Notes: generated by a model from the sequence alone, not told the origin. A stretch of 64,000 nt of DNA from Neorhizobium galegae (GCF_017877135.1 NZ_JAGIPH010000009.1:62001-126000); one strand, 5' to 3'; counted from the first letter of the stretch, positions 25,391-34,250 are shown. Translations and numbers: made by a program.

Positions 25391-26068
25391 TCAATCTTTC
25401 AAGGGATGGGGCTCTGGAACACGGGACGAGGCGGCAGTCTCCTGCGCCGCCTTTTGCCCATGGCGCAGCGCCGTCGAACTGAAGGAGGAGCGCGGTCCGT
25501 GGATGAAGGTCCAGGCGGGCGGTGTCCGGTAGGGCAGGGAGCGTGCTGCCTCCTCATCGATGCGCGCAAAAGACAAAGCACGCGCCGCCGGCGATGACAG
25601 GAAGGAGAGCGTGGCACCCGGCCGGTCCACCACAGCGATCGGAACGGTTGCGGCAATCTCGCGCCATTTCTGCCAGCGGTGAAAGGTCTTCAGGCTGTCG
25701 GCGCCCATGATCCAGACAAACCGCACCTTGCTGTTCCTTGCCGCGACATGGGCAAGTGTGCGGGCGGTATAGCTGGTGTTCAGACGTTCTTCGAAGGCGG
25801 TCACCTTGATGCGCGGATCGCGCGCCAGGTCCTCGCTGAGCGCAATGCGCTCGGCAAGCGGCAGCAGTTCCGCACGGCTTTTCAGCGGATTGCCGGGCGT
25901 CACCATCCACCAGAGCTGATCGAGCCCGAGCCGTTTGAGCGCGATTTCCGCCACCAGAAGATGGCCGGGATGCGGCGGGTTGAACGAACCACCGAACAGG
26001 CCAACCGTCATGCCGGCTTCGGCACGCGGCATGACGAGATAGCGATCGTGTGCCCGCCTGGCCGTCAC
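25391..26068 (-). CDS. nadD: Nicotinate-nucleotide adenylyltransferase
   Basis: Converts nicotinate mononucleotide and ATP to deamido-NAD. The nucleotidyltransferase motif GLFGGSFNPPHPGHLLVA is near residue 24, followed by WWMVTPGNPLK, and there is an FVWIMGADSL motif. The start is uncertain: GTG 26068, ATG 26032 or ATG 26011 are all in frame, and none has a good ribosome-binding site. The RYLVMP segment before the motif resembles rhizobial NadD N-termini, which favours 26068. It starts just after the proA stop. Confidence 0.93.
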   Translation of the reverse strand: MTARRAHDRYLVMPRAEAGMTVGLFGGSFNPPHPGHLLVAEIALKRLGLDQLWWMVTPGNPLKSRAELLPLAERIALSEDLARDPRIKVTAFEERLNTSYTARTLAHVAARNSKVRFVWIMGADSLKTFHRWQKWREIAATVPIAVVDRPGATLSFLSSPAARALSFARIDEEAARSLPYRTPPAWTFIHGPRSSFSSTALRHGQKAAQETAASSRVPEPHPLKD

Positions 26069-26072
26069 GCCG

Positions 26073-27353
26073 TCAGGGCCGCGTCTGGCCGGTGCCATGC
26101 ACGCGGTATTTGAACGAGGTCAGCTGCTCGACGCCGACAGGGCCACGCGCATGCATCTTGCCGGTCGAAATCCCGATCTCGCCGCCCATGCCGAACTCGC
26201 CGCCATCGGCAAACTGCGTCGAGGCATTGTGGAGAAGGATGGCCGAATCGATCTCGTTGAAAAAACGCGAGACAACCGTCGGATCCTCGGCAATCACCGC
26301 TTCCGTGTGATTGGAAGAATAGGTGGCGATATGAGCGATCGCCCCATCGACGCCATCGACCAGCGCAACCGAAATGATCGCTTCCAGATATTCCGTCCGC
26401 CAGTCCTCTTCCGTTGCGGCGACAAGGTCGGGCTCCAGCGCCAGAACATCCTCCGAAGCACGGATCTCGCATCCGGCAGCCGACAGCGCAGCAAGGATGG
26501 GCTTCAGATGCGTATCCGCCGCTGCCCGGTCCACCAGGAGCGTTTCGGCCGCACCGCAAATGCCGGTCCGGCGCATTTTCGCGTTGACGACGATGTTGAC
26601 CGCCATGTCGAGATCGGCAGAGGCATCCACGTAGATATGGCAAAGCCCTTCCAGATGGGCAAAGACCGGCACGCGCGCTTCCGCCTGCACCCGCGCCACA
26701 AGGCTTTTTCCCCCACGCGGCACGATGACGTCGATGGCGCCATGAAGACCGGACAGCATGGCACCGACGGCCGCACGATCCGCCACTGGCACGATCTGGA
26801 TTGCGTCTTCCGGCAGGCCGGCTTCGGTGAGCCCCTGGACCAGGCAGCGATGGATCGCCTGCGATGAATGATGCGAGTCCGAACCGCCGCGCAGGATCAC
26901 GGCATTGCCGGCCTTCAGGCAGAGGGCGCCGGCATCCGCCGTCACATTCGGGCGGCTTTCGTAGATCACGCCGATGACCCCGAGCGGCGTGCGCACGCGC
27001 TCGATCTTCAGCCCGTTCGGACGCTCCCAGGCGGCAATGACGTCGCCGACCGGATCGGCAAGGGCGGCGATGGCGCGCAGTCCCTCGGCCATCTCCACCA
27101 CCCGCTTGTCGTTCAGTGTCAGGCGATCGATAAAGGACGGCTGCAGGCCCTTGTCGGCGACCGCTGCCAGATCTTTGGCATTGGCGGCGAGGATTTCCTC
27201 GCGTGCGGACAGAATGGCATCGGCCGCCAGTGTCAGCGCCCGGTTCTTGGCTTCGCTCGAGGCATTGGCAAGCCGGCGGGCGGCAGCCTTCGCCTTGTCA
27301 CCCATCTCCTGCATCAACTGGCCGATATCGTTTGTGGTCACCTTATCAAGCAT
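26073..27353 (-). CDS. proA: Gamma-glutamyl phosphate reductase
   Basis: Second step of proline synthesis, NADPH reduction of glutamyl-5-phosphate to the semialdehyde. The 426-aa aldehyde-dehydrogenase-fold protein has IYESRPNVTADA, the cofactor segment AVILRGGSDS, and the catalytic Cys in RRTGICGAAETLLVD; the C-terminus is GEFGMGGEIGISTGKMHARGPVG. It overlaps the end of proB by 8 bp, so the two are co-translated; the enzymes are known to channel the unstable intermediate. Confidence 0.97.
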   Translation of the reverse strand: MLDKVTTNDIGQLMQEMGDKAKAAARRLANASSEAKNRALTLAADAILSAREEILAANAKDLAAVADKGLQPSFIDRLTLNDKRVVEMAEGLRAIAALADPVGDVIAAWERPNGLKIERVRTPLGVIGVIYESRPNVTADAGALCLKAGNAVILRGGSDSHHSSQAIHRCLVQGLTEAGLPEDAIQIVPVADRAAVGAMLSGLHGAIDVIVPRGGKSLVARVQAEARVPVFAHLEGLCHIYVDASADLDMAVNIVVNAKMRRTGICGAAETLLVDRAAADTHLKPILAALSAAGCEIRASEDVLALEPDLVAATEEDWRTEYLEAIISVALVDGVDGAIAHIATYSSNHTEAVIAEDPTVVSRFFNEIDSAILLHNASTQFADGGEFGMGGEIGISTGKMHARGPVGVEQLTSFKYRVHGTGQTRP

Positions 27354-28524
27354 GGGCGGCCTCCTGTGAAATTGCGTCCGTCGTCACCTTGGCCGACACG
27401 GGGCCAGTCATCACCAGATCATCGCGATGGACCATGGCAGCGCGGCCGGCATAGCCGAGGATCGCTTCGATCTCTCCGGATTTGCGCCCGGTGATCTGGC
27501 GCGCTTCGTCGGCATCATAGCCGGCAAGGCCGCGGGCAATCTCGCGCCCTTCCGTGCCGATGATGGCGACCGTATCGCCCCGGCTGAACTGGCCGGACAC
27601 GGCACGAACACCCGCCGGCAGCAGGCTCTTGCCGCTTGAAAGCGCTCGTTCAGCACCCGCATCCACCACAAGCTCTCCGGCCGGCTGCAATTGCCCGGCA
27701 ATCCAGGTCTTGCGGGCCGTCACCGGCGTGCCGGACGGGGCAAACCACGAGGAGCGAGCGCCGCCATCGATCACCTTCAGCGGATGGTCGGGTTTGCCCG
27801 ACGCGATGATCATGCCGCAGCCGGCACCGGTTGCAATCTTGCCCGCATCGATCTTGGTGCGCATGCCGCCGCGCGACAGTTCCGAAGCCGCGCCACCGGC
27901 CATGGCTTCGATCTCCTGGGTGATGGCGGAGATCGTTTCCAGAAACCGCGCATCCGGATCCAGATGCGGCGGGGCGGTGTAAAGCCCGTCAATATCCGAC
28001 AGCAGCACCAGAAGATCCGCGCCCGTCATGGTCGCCACGCGAGCTGCCAGCCGGTCGTTGTCGCCATAGCGGATTTCGGAGGTCGCCACCGTGTCGTTCT
28101 CGTTGATGATCGGCACCGCGCCAAGCTTCAGCAACTGGTTGATCGTGGCACGGGCGTTAAGATAGCGGCGTCGTTCTTCCGTATCGCCAAGTGTCAGCAG
28201 GATCTGGCCGGCGACGATCTCGTCCCGCGACAGGCTTTGCGACCAGGCACGCGCGAGCGCGATCTGGCCAACGGCTGCCGCCGCCTGGCTTTCCTCAAGC
28301 TTCAAGGCACCGGACGGCAGGCCGAGCACCGTGCGGCCAAGCGCAATGGCACCGGACGAGACGACGAGAACGTCGATGTTCTGCGCGCGCAGCGCCGCGA
28401 TATCGGCGCAGACGGAATTCAGCCAGGCGCTTTTCAAACCCGTCTTGCGATCGACAAGCAGGGCGGAGCCGATCTTGATGACGATCCGACGATGACCGGA
28501 CAGGGGCTTGCGCGACAGGCTCAT
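27346..28524 (-). CDS. proB: Glutamate 5-kinase
   Basis: First step of proline synthesis. The 392-aa product has the amino-acid kinase domain (RIVIKIGSALLVD, VVSSGAIALGRTVLG, NENDTVATSEIRYGDND, GMRTKIDAGKIATGAGC) and a C-terminal PUA domain (about residues 290-370). The kinase is usually feedback-inhibited by proline. The start at 28524 is one base after the obgE stop; the upstream frame extension to 28602 lies inside obgE and is rejected. Confidence 0.97.
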   Translation of the reverse strand: MSLSRKPLSGHRRIVIKIGSALLVDRKTGLKSAWLNSVCADIAALRAQNIDVLVVSSGAIALGRTVLGLPSGALKLEESQAAAAVGQIALARAWSQSLSRDEIVAGQILLTLGDTEERRRYLNARATINQLLKLGAVPIINENDTVATSEIRYGDNDRLAARVATMTGADLLVLLSDIDGLYTAPPHLDPDARFLETISAITQEIEAMAGGAASELSRGGMRTKIDAGKIATGAGCGMIIASGKPDHPLKVIDGGARSSWFAPSGTPVTARKTWIAGQLQPAGELVVDAGAERALSSGKSLLPAGVRAVSGQFSRGDTVAIIGTEGREIARGLAGYDADEARQITGRKSGEIEAILGYAGRAAMVHRDDLVMTGPVSAKVTTDAISQEAAHA

Positions 28525-28525
28525 C

Positions 28526-29572
28526 TCAATCCTCGTTTTCTGCATCTTCGCCAAGGCTGCGGTCGGGAAGCGCCGTCTCGCCATGGGAGGACACGATGAC
28601 ATCGCGCAACGCCCGCTGCACCTCCAGCATGCCCTTGTTGATGGCAGCAGAAATCAGCATAGGCGGACGCCCGCAGGCCTTTTCCAGCTCCTTGGCCTTC
28701 TTCTTCAGTTCCTTCTCGTCCAGCACGTCGATCTGCGACAGGGCGACGATTTCCGGCTTGTCTTCAAGACCGCCGCCATAGGCTTCCAGCTCGTACTTCA
28801 CGGTCTTGTAGGCCTTGCCGACATTCTCTTCCTGGGCAGACACCAGATGCAGCAGCACGCGGGTGCGCTCGACATGGCCGAGGAAGCGGTCACCAATGCC
28901 GACGCCCTCGTGGGCGCCCTCGATCAGGCCCGGAATATCGGCGAGCACGAACTCGCGTCCATCAATCGTTGCGACACCGAGATTCGGATGCAGCGTGGTA
29001 AAGGGATAATTGGCGATTTTCGGCCGTGCCCGCGTGACGGTGGCCAGAAACGTGGATTTTCCCGCATTCGGCAAGCCAACCAGACCCGCATCGGCAATCA
29101 GCTTCAGCCGCAGCCAGATGTTCTTCTCTTCGCCCTCGAGGCCGGGATTTGCCCAATCCGGCGCCTGGTTGGTGGACGACTTGAAATGCGCATTGCCAAA
29201 GCCGCCATTGCCGCCGGCGGCCAGGCGAAAGCGCTGGCCTTCCTTCGTCAGGTCGCAGATCAGGGTCTCGTTGTCTTCCTCGAAGATCTGGGTGCCGACC
29301 GGCACTTTCAAGGTGACGCTTGCGCCATTGGCGCCGGTGCGGTTGCGGCCCATGCCGTGCACGCCGGTCGCGCCCTTGAAATGCTGCTGGAAGCGGAAAT
29401 CGATGAGGGTGTTGAGGCCGTTGACCGCCTCCACCCAGACGTCGCCGCCGCGTCCGCCATCCCCGCCGTCCGGGCCGCCGAACTCGATGAATTTTTCGCG
29501 GCGAAACGACACCGCGCCCGCGCCACCGTCGCCGGATCGGATGTAGACTTTTGCCTCGTCGAGAAATTTCAT
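28526..29572 (-). CDS. obgE: Obg-family GTPase (ribosome assembly, stress control)
   Basis: An essential GTPase of 50S maturation and of (p)ppGpp-linked growth control. The 348-aa product has the Gly-rich Obg fold (YIRSGDGGAGAVSF, GPDGGDGGRGGDVW) followed by the G domain: G1 GLPNAGKST, G3 DIPGLI, G4 SQID. Start MKFLDEAKVYIR at 29572; an ATG at 29584 is also possible and neither has a clear Shine-Dalgarno. It is tightly followed by proB (1 bp). Confidence 0.97.
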   Translation of the reverse strand: MKFLDEAKVYIRSGDGGAGAVSFRREKFIEFGGPDGGDGGRGGDVWVEAVNGLNTLIDFRFQQHFKGATGVHGMGRNRTGANGASVTLKVPVGTQIFEEDNETLICDLTKEGQRFRLAAGGNGGFGNAHFKSSTNQAPDWANPGLEGEEKNIWLRLKLIADAGLVGLPNAGKSTFLATVTRARPKIANYPFTTLHPNLGVATIDGREFVLADIPGLIEGAHEGVGIGDRFLGHVERTRVLLHLVSAQEENVGKAYKTVKYELEAYGGGLEDKPEIVALSQIDVLDEKELKKKAKELEKACGRPPMLISAAINKGMLEVQRALRDVIVSSHGETALPDRSLGEDAENED

Positions 29573-29771
29573 GGGTTCTGCCATCAGTTCTGGGGTTGAT
29601 CGGGGCGAGCCCGCACCGTTTTCCGGGCTTTTCGTTATCGCCGCTTGTCGTGAAGGTCAAAGATTATCGACATTTTCGTGCCTCGCACGCCGCAAGAGAT
29701 CCGCAGATCTGCCGTTTGACGGGAGAGGAGAGCAGGCCGAACGCAATCGGCCTGCTCCAGAGGTGTTTTTC

Positions 29772-30350
29772 TCAAGCCCACGGGCTCTTCAAGGCGCCAG
29801 GCGGAAGCCGGGTTGCGATATGCGAGGCCATGCGGTTGCGCGCCAACGAAAAGACCTCGTCAGTGCCGACCACTTCGAACCCCAACTTCTGCTGGATCCG
29901 CAGCGAGGCCGCGTTATCGGCAAAGGCACCGGAATAGATCGTCACATCCGGCATGCGGCGTGTGAAACGTTCGAGCGCGGCAAACACCGCCTCGCTCATG
30001 ACGCCCTGGCCCCAGTAGAACCGGTTCAGCCAGTAGCCGAGGTGCCACAGCCCGTGGCGCAGCTCGATGCCGACGCAGCCGATATGCACGCCATCGCCTT
30101 CGGTAATGGCCAGTTGCCAATCCGGAAGCGCGCCGGACCGTTGCCGGTTCAACCAGTCGCGCGCGTCATCGCGGCTGTAGGGCAGGGCGACGCGCGACAG
30201 CATGCGCGTCACCTGCCAGTCGTTCAGCGACTGGGCGATGGAATCGGCGTCATCCATGCGGTGGGGCCGCAGCACGAGATGCTCCGTCTCGATGATCGGG
30301 CAGGGGCCGGGCCTTGCCAGGACCGGCCGGGAGAGAACGGCAGCACTCAT
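29772..30350 (-). CDS. GNAT acetyltransferase (RimJ/RimL type) 1
   Basis: A 192-aa protein of the N-acetyltransferase_3 group. It has LVLRPHRMDDADSIAQSLND near the start, the acetyl-CoA region as GYWLNRFYWGQGVMSEAV, and a final LRIQQKLGFEVVGTD. Members acetylate ribosomal-protein N-termini, drugs or metabolites; the acceptor cannot be read. It overlaps its paralogue by 4 bp (ATGA), so both are co-translated between rpmA and obgE. Confidence 0.88.
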   Translation of the reverse strand: MSAAVLSRPVLARPGPCPIIETEHLVLRPHRMDDADSIAQSLNDWQVTRMLSRVALPYSRDDARDWLNRQRSGALPDWQLAITEGDGVHIGCVGIELRHGLWHLGYWLNRFYWGQGVMSEAVFAALERFTRRMPDVTIYSGAFADNAASLRIQQKLGFEVVGTDEVFSLARNRMASHIATRLPPGALKSPWA

Positions 30351-30982
30351 CGCATTTCCCCCCAGCTCTTCAACGACATCCAGGTTTTGCGATCAAGCCG
30401 GAACCACTCGACCGGCACCATGCCGCCGAGCGCCAGCGAACCGACCATGCCGGAGCCCTGGAACTGGAAGCCGCACTTCTGAATGACCCGCCGCGAGGCG
30501 ATATTGGTTACCCGGCAGCGGGCATCGATCTGGTCGATGTCGCGGGTGCGAAAGGCCATGTCGATCAGCGCATGGGCGGCTTCCGTCGCAAAGCCCTGGT
30601 TCCAGAAGGGTTCGCCCAGCCAGTAGCCGATTTCGAGCGTCAGCGGATCATCCAGATGCGGCTCCAGCGCGCAGCAACCGAGAAAGGCGCCGTTGTCTCC
30701 TCGCGTAATGGCATAAACGCACTTGCCAATCTCGCCCGCTTTCGTGCGTCGCACGAAATCGGCTGCGTCCGTTGCCGTGTAAGGATGCGGCATACGCGAC
30801 ACCATGGAGGCGATGTTCACATTGTTGGCGAGATGGGTAAGGGCGTTGATGTCTTCTTCGTGCGGGGCGCGCAGAACAAGTCTCTGCGACAACAAGACAG
30901 GGCAATCGCTCCGTAACCGCTGCGGCCTCAGCCGCTCTTGCGGCAGCCGCTGCCGGCTGCTCCTTAATAATTCGTCCTGCAT
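30347..30982 (-). CDS. GNAT acetyltransferase (RimJ/RimL type) 2
   Basis: A 211-aa paralogue of the following gene, with LVLRAPHEEDINALTHLANN, the acetyl-CoA region EIGYWLGEPFWNQGFATEAA, and the C-terminal SRRVIQKCGFQFQG. The pair looks like a local duplication. The position next to the L21/L27 operon and obgE is compatible with ribosomal-protein acetylation, but that is only suggestive. A bidirectional terminator separates it from rpmA. Confidence 0.88.
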   Translation of the reverse strand: MQDELLRSSRQRLPQERLRPQRLRSDCPVLLSQRLVLRAPHEEDINALTHLANNVNIASMVSRMPHPYTATDAADFVRRTKAGEIGKCVYAITRGDNGAFLGCCALEPHLDDPLTLEIGYWLGEPFWNQGFATEAAHALIDMAFRTRDIDQIDARCRVTNIASRRVIQKCGFQFQGSGMVGSLALGGMVPVEWFRLDRKTWMSLKSWGEMR

Positions 30983-31010
30983 GGTTTCAGTCCTCCTGAC
31001 GGGGGTTAAG

Positions 31011-31050
31011 AAAAAAGGGGAGGTGGGTGGCGCCCCATCTCCCCTTTTTT
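31011..31050. terminator. Terminator after rpmA
   Basis: A6 and T6 flank a GGGGAG/CTCCCC stem whose interior also pairs in part (GTGGG against CCCAT). It is effective on either strand, but only the minus-strand rplU-rpmA transcript needs it here. Confidence 0.8.
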
Positions 31051-31119
31051 CAGACTGAACCTTTTGCGGGCATCAGCCGGGTCGATGTGACGCCGGCTGT
31101 TTTAACGCGCTCCGGCTTG

Positions 31120-31389
31120 TTATTCCGCGGCTTCCGCTTTCGGCATAACGGACACGTATACGCGGCCGTTAGCCTTCGTACGGTAGTTCACATTGCCGGC
31201 GGTGAGTGCAAAAATGGTGTGGTCCTTGCCGAGGCCGACATTGGCGCCCGGATGCCACTGCGTGCCACGCTGGCGCAGGATGATGTTGCCGGCAATGACG
31301 GTTTCGCCACCGAACTTCTTCACGCCGAGGCGCTTGGATTGGGAATCGCGACCGTTGCGCGAGGAACCGCCAGCTTTTTTATGTGCCAT
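31120..31389 (-). CDS. rpmA: 50S ribosomal protein L27
   Basis: An 89-aa protein starting MAHKKAGGSSRNGRDS, with GNIILRQRGTQWHPG and VNYRTKANGRVYVSV. It is typical of L27, whose N-terminus reaches the peptidyl-transferase centre. It follows rplU by about 40 bp with GGAGAA before the ATG. Confidence 0.98.
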   Translation of the reverse strand: MAHKKAGGSSRNGRDSQSKRLGVKKFGGETVIAGNIILRQRGTQWHPGANVGLGKDHTIFALTAGNVNYRTKANGRVYVSVMPKAEAAE

Positions 31390-31430
31390 GGGAGTTCTCC
31401 TTTAAACCTTCGAAAACCTAGTGAAACCGA

Positions 31431-31742
31431 TCAGGCGACGATGTCGGTGATGCGGACGACCGTGTGGTGCTGGCGATGGCCGCGAATCCGCTTGGAATTC
31501 TGACGACGGCGCTTCTTGAAGGAGAGAACCTTCTTGCCACGGTTATGTTCGACCACTTCCGCCTTGACGGTGGCGCCAGCCACGAAGGGCGCGCCAAACT
31601 TGGCATCGGCGCCAACGCCAACGACCAGAATTTCATTGAACTCGATCACGTCGCCGGCTGCCACGTCGAGCTTCTCGATGGTGAGAACGTCGTTGGCCGC
31701 TACGCGGTACTGCTTACCGCCGGTCTTGATGACTGCGAACAT
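31431..31742 (-). CDS. rplU: 50S ribosomal protein L21
   Basis: A 103-aa L21 protein starting MFAVIKTGGKQYRVAANDVL, with the C-terminal KKRRRQNSKRIRGHRQ RNA-binding tract. It is the first gene of the rplU-rpmA operon, with AAAGGATAAAA before the ATG. Confidence 0.98.
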   Translation of the reverse strand: MFAVIKTGGKQYRVAANDVLTIEKLDVAAGDVIEFNEILVVGVGADAKFGAPFVAGATVKAEVVEHNRGKKVLSFKKRRRQNSKRIRGHRQHHTVVRITDIVA

Positions 31743-32067
31743 TTTTTATCCTTTCATGTTCGATCCGGCTCTTCCTGCCTTCAAAGGCAAGCGGCCGTCT
31801 TTTTATCAGTCCAAATTTGAGCAGGATTACAAAAGATCAACTCTTTCGAACCGGTCTGCCGGTGAAACAGGTTTCATTCGAAACCCGTCTTTTCATCCCG
31901 TGGGCATCACGTTGAACGCAATACCCCACTTCGGAACGCGTGGGGGATACGTGAGGGCCTTGAAGCTGTCAAGGAGAAAGACGTGACAAGACGCGATTTC
32001 ACCCTTGCCAGCCCTTCCTTTCATCGCTATGAGACAGCCCGCGCTATGAAGCGCCGACCAGCAAAGC
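31743..32067. other. Promoter region between rplU and tRNA-Ser
   Basis: This 325-bp stretch holds the rplU leader (minus strand) and the tRNA promoter (plus strand). The leader contains the hairpin TGCCTT-ca-AAGGCA at 31776-31789, close to the rplU start; L21 operons are sometimes autoregulated by such leader stems, but I cannot match a known L21-binding fold. No gene is seen. Confidence 0.45.
32005..32032 (+). promoter_or_regulatory. Candidate promoter of tRNA-Ser
   Basis: TTGCCA at 32005-32010 and CTATGA at 32027-32032 with 16 bp between resemble a sigma-70-type promoter. It sits 36 bp upstream of the tRNA. Confidence 0.4.
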
Positions 32068-32157
32068 GGAGAGGTGGCTGAGTGGTCGAAAGCACCGCAC
32101 TCGAAATGCGGCATACGGGCAACCGTATCGTGGGTTCGAATCCCACCCTCTCCGCCA
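32068..32157 (+). tRNA. tRNA-Ser (anticodon CGA)
   Basis: A 90-base class II tRNA. The acceptor GGAGAGG pairs with CCTCTCC, discriminator G and encoded CCA follow. The anticodon arm CCGCA/TGCGG encloses loop CTCGAAA (anticodon CGA, reading UCG). There is a long variable arm (TACGG/CCGTA) and a T arm GTGGG-TTCGAAT-CCCAC. It is intact, although its last 17 bases plus one are the integration core of the downstream island. Confidence 0.97.
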
Positions 32158-32158
32158 T
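32141..32158 (+). repeat. attL core (tRNA 3' end)
   Basis: The 18-bp sequence TCCCACCCTCTCCGCCAT, the last 17 bases of tRNA-Ser plus one, is duplicated at the right end of the island. Crossover must occur within it. Confidence 0.92.
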
Positions 32159-32167
32159 TTCTGGGTC

Positions 32168-32184
32168 ACTCTTCCCCAATTAGA
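32168..32184 (+). repeat. Left inverted end repeat of the island
   Basis: ACTCTTCCCCAATTAGA, 9 bp inside attL, is the exact reverse complement of 55101-55117 at the other end. In the excised circle the two copies would flank the core as an inverted pair, as expected for integrase core or arm sites. Confidence 0.85.
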
Positions 32185-32247
32185 CGCAAGCCCTTGGGTT
32201 TCCTCGCGAATTCCTGACTGATCGCCCCAACCAGAGGCACTCAAGTC

Positions 32248-34176
32248 ATGAATGTATCGCGCATTGTATCGCTCGATGTACAGTCCGATGTATCGCCGGA
32301 CGCGGAAATCATTTCCGCAAAGAAACGGAATCGCAAGCTTAAAACGAGATCGTCCGGGCTCTATCTGGTGAGGAGCGGCGGGACCTATCTTTTCCAGATC
32401 AGACTGCCGAAACGCATCGGTGGCGGTGCAGGCTCCCGACCCATCCGGGTGAGCCTGGGCGCGCTTCCGCACCAACAGGCGAGAGAGCTTGCCAATGCCC
32501 TTGGGGCGTTGGCACCAACGCTCTTCAGGGAGATCGAGAAGAGAATGGCAGGCAAACGGGGACCCAATTCGAAAACTGCAAAAGACCTCAGTGACGAGGG
32601 GGTCGCTGACGAGGACTGGCCCTTCGATTTTGCCAGCGTGTTCCTAAAGGCCGCACTCTACGACATCGTGCAGCCTCCTCGTGCGCCGACGCCTGCCGAA
32701 GCGGAGGGGCATGAGATGATGCGCGGCCTCGTGCGGATTGGACGTGAGTTGTCAGCCAAGCAGGCGGGCCAGCCTCATGACGAGATGATTGCCGACCATG
32801 CCGAAGTTCTCGCCTCCCGACATGTAGCCAAATATCAGGCGGCAGCCTCGCCGGTTTCTATCTCTGAGGAGCTGTACACCTCGGTATCGGCCCCGCTCGC
32901 GCCGGTGCCTTATCAACCATTAAGTTCGCCTCTACCAGAACCCACGCCCCTTACTCAGCCTGACACCGAGTCCGGCAGCAAGGACAAGCGCTTGATCAGT
33001 GCCGACGTGCCCGCCGCCTTTCAGCTCGATCGGCGTACCGTCGAGCGACCTGCCTCAAGCAAGCCGCTCTTCAGTCATGTTGCGAGCAATTATCTGGCAA
33101 AAAGGAAATCCTCCAAGTCAGAGGAAAACAAAGATATCAGCATTGCCGAGATGCGCCTGAACCTATTCGCCGAGCTGATCGGCGATCACCCGATCGACAC
33201 CTACACGGCAACCGATCTTCAGGCCTTCATTGATCTCATCAAGTATTGGCCCAAGGACGTGAAATGTCGCCCGGCTCATCTCACTGCACGTGAGATTATC
33301 GCCTCGAACCAGGATTATCGGTTCGAGACAATGGCGCGGAAGACGCTCGAGGAGGGCTATCTCGCTGTCGTTAAAGCCGCCCTGAATTCAGGCCAGGTCG
33401 ACCATGACTACCGCCCGATTGCCAATGCCAAGCTCTTCTACCCCGACCTGGCTCGGCCACCGGTTCACACACAGCCGTTGGCAAAGGCCAAAATCGAGAA
33501 GGTGTTTCAAACAGGGGTCGCAAGTGGGATGTTCGACTACGCGTTTCTCCCGCTCATCGGCTTTCTGACCGGGCGTCGCCTGGGACTTCTGTTGCACCTC
33601 CAAGGCTCGGACTTCAGGGAAAAGTTCGATGGCGTATGGGTTGCACAGACATCTGGTATCGTCTTGAGCGATGGCAAATGGAAGCGGGTCCCGATCAAGA
33701 ACACCGCTAGCGCCTCGTTTTTTGTGCTCAATAACTTCCTCGCCGAGATCGGCCTCGTTCAGTGGGCGCAGGAGCGAGGGGACCAGTTTTTGTTCCCCGA
33801 GTTGATGAGGCTGATGAGACCCAGCAAAAGCGCATCCAGCTACATGGGACGGTTGTTCGAGAAGGCAGGGATCGAGAAATCTCGCGGCGAGGTGTTTCAC
33901 TCGTTCAGGAGTGGCTACATTGCCGACGCTGGTGACAACAACATCGAGAGGCGCGACAGGAAGATGCAGGTTGGACACGAGGTTGGCGATGACGAGCACG
34001 ACAAGTACGGGTTTCGGACCCTGACGGAGCGGAAAGCTCGCCTACTCGCGAGCCTGCCGATCGAGGTCGATCTTTCCATGTTCAGGGGGCTGGATTTCGA
34101 CGAGTTCGCAAATGCGAAACGAACGCTGGGGCGGAAGCCGAAAGCCACGGCTCTCCCGAAAGCGGGAGGGAGGTGA
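32248..34176 (+). CDS. Tyrosine recombinase (site-specific integrase)
   Basis: A 642-aa integrase that should insert and excise the island at tRNA-Ser. The C-terminal catalytic domain has the first Arg in FLTGRRLGLLLHL (around residue 446), HSFRSGY with His-xx-Arg (around residue 552), and GHEVGDDEHDKYGF with the Tyr nucleophile (around residue 588). The N-terminal half is long and includes a DNA-binding-like start (LYLVRSGGTYLFQIRLPKRI). The ATG at 32248 puts three clear and one degenerate 12-bp iterons inside codons 2-16; true translation may begin later, since the first 35 residues are not domain-like. A 17-bp palindrome lies at codons 19-24. Confidence 0.92.
   Translation: MNVSRIVSLDVQSDVSPDAEIISAKKRNRKLKTRSSGLYLVRSGGTYLFQIRLPKRIGGGAGSRPIRVSLGALPHQQARELANALGALAPTLFREIEKRMAGKRGPNSKTAKDLSDEGVADEDWPFDFASVFLKAALYDIVQPPRAPTPAEAEGHEMMRGLVRIGRELSAKQAGQPHDEMIADHAEVLASRHVAKYQAAASPVSISEELYTSVSAPLAPVPYQPLSSPLPEPTPLTQPDTESGSKDKRLISADVPAAFQLDRRTVERPASSKPLFSHVASNYLAKRKSSKSEENKDISIAEMRLNLFAELIGDHPIDTYTATDLQAFIDLIKYWPKDVKCRPAHLTAREIIASNQDYRFETMARKTLEEGYLAVVKAALNSGQVDHDYRPIANAKLFYPDLARPPVHTQPLAKAKIEKVFQTGVASGMFDYAFLPLIGFLTGRRLGLLLHLQGSDFREKFDGVWVAQTSGIVLSDGKWKRVPIKNTASASFFVLNNFLAEIGLVQWAQERGDQFLFPELMRLMRPSKSASSYMGRLFEKAGIEKSRGEVFHSFRSGYIADAGDNNIERRDRKMQVGHEVGDDEHDKYGFRTLTERKARLLASLPIEVDLSMFRGLDFDEFANAKRTLGRKPKATALPKAGGR
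32251..32298 (+). repeat. Left array of 12-bp-spaced iterons
   Basis: Copies of NATGTATCG-type sequence start at 32251, 32263, 32275 (degenerate, GATGTACAG) and 32287, exactly 12 bp apart. Three matching copies in the same orientation lie at the other end of the island. They are candidate arm-type integrase sites and overlap the start of the integrase gene. Confidence 0.75.
32302..32318. repeat. 17-bp palindrome, copy 1
   Basis: GCGGAAATCATTTCCGC, a perfect inverted repeat around a central base, inside integrase codons 19-24 and 7 bp after the iteron array. The same 17-mer (central base read from either strand) occurs at 44154 and 50887, with partial copies at 34181 and 53589. Confidence 0.8.
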
Positions 34177-34180
34177 ATCA

Positions 34181-34194
34181 CGGAAATCATTTCC
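34181..34194. repeat. Partial 17-bp palindrome, copy 2
   Basis: CGGAAATCATTTCC, missing the right-hand end of the 17-bp palindrome, lies 4 bp past the integrase stop codon. Together with copy 1 it brackets the integrase gene. Confidence 0.6.
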
Positions 34195-34250
34195 CCGACA
34201 GCATGCTGCTCTGCTGTGTTAGGATGTTGCCTTGCACCGAAGCGAATTCG

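Noticed and set aside
32251..32298. CRISPR or microsatellite array
   Set aside because: Only four 12-bp units without spacers, with a matching array at the other island end, so integrase arm sites fit better.
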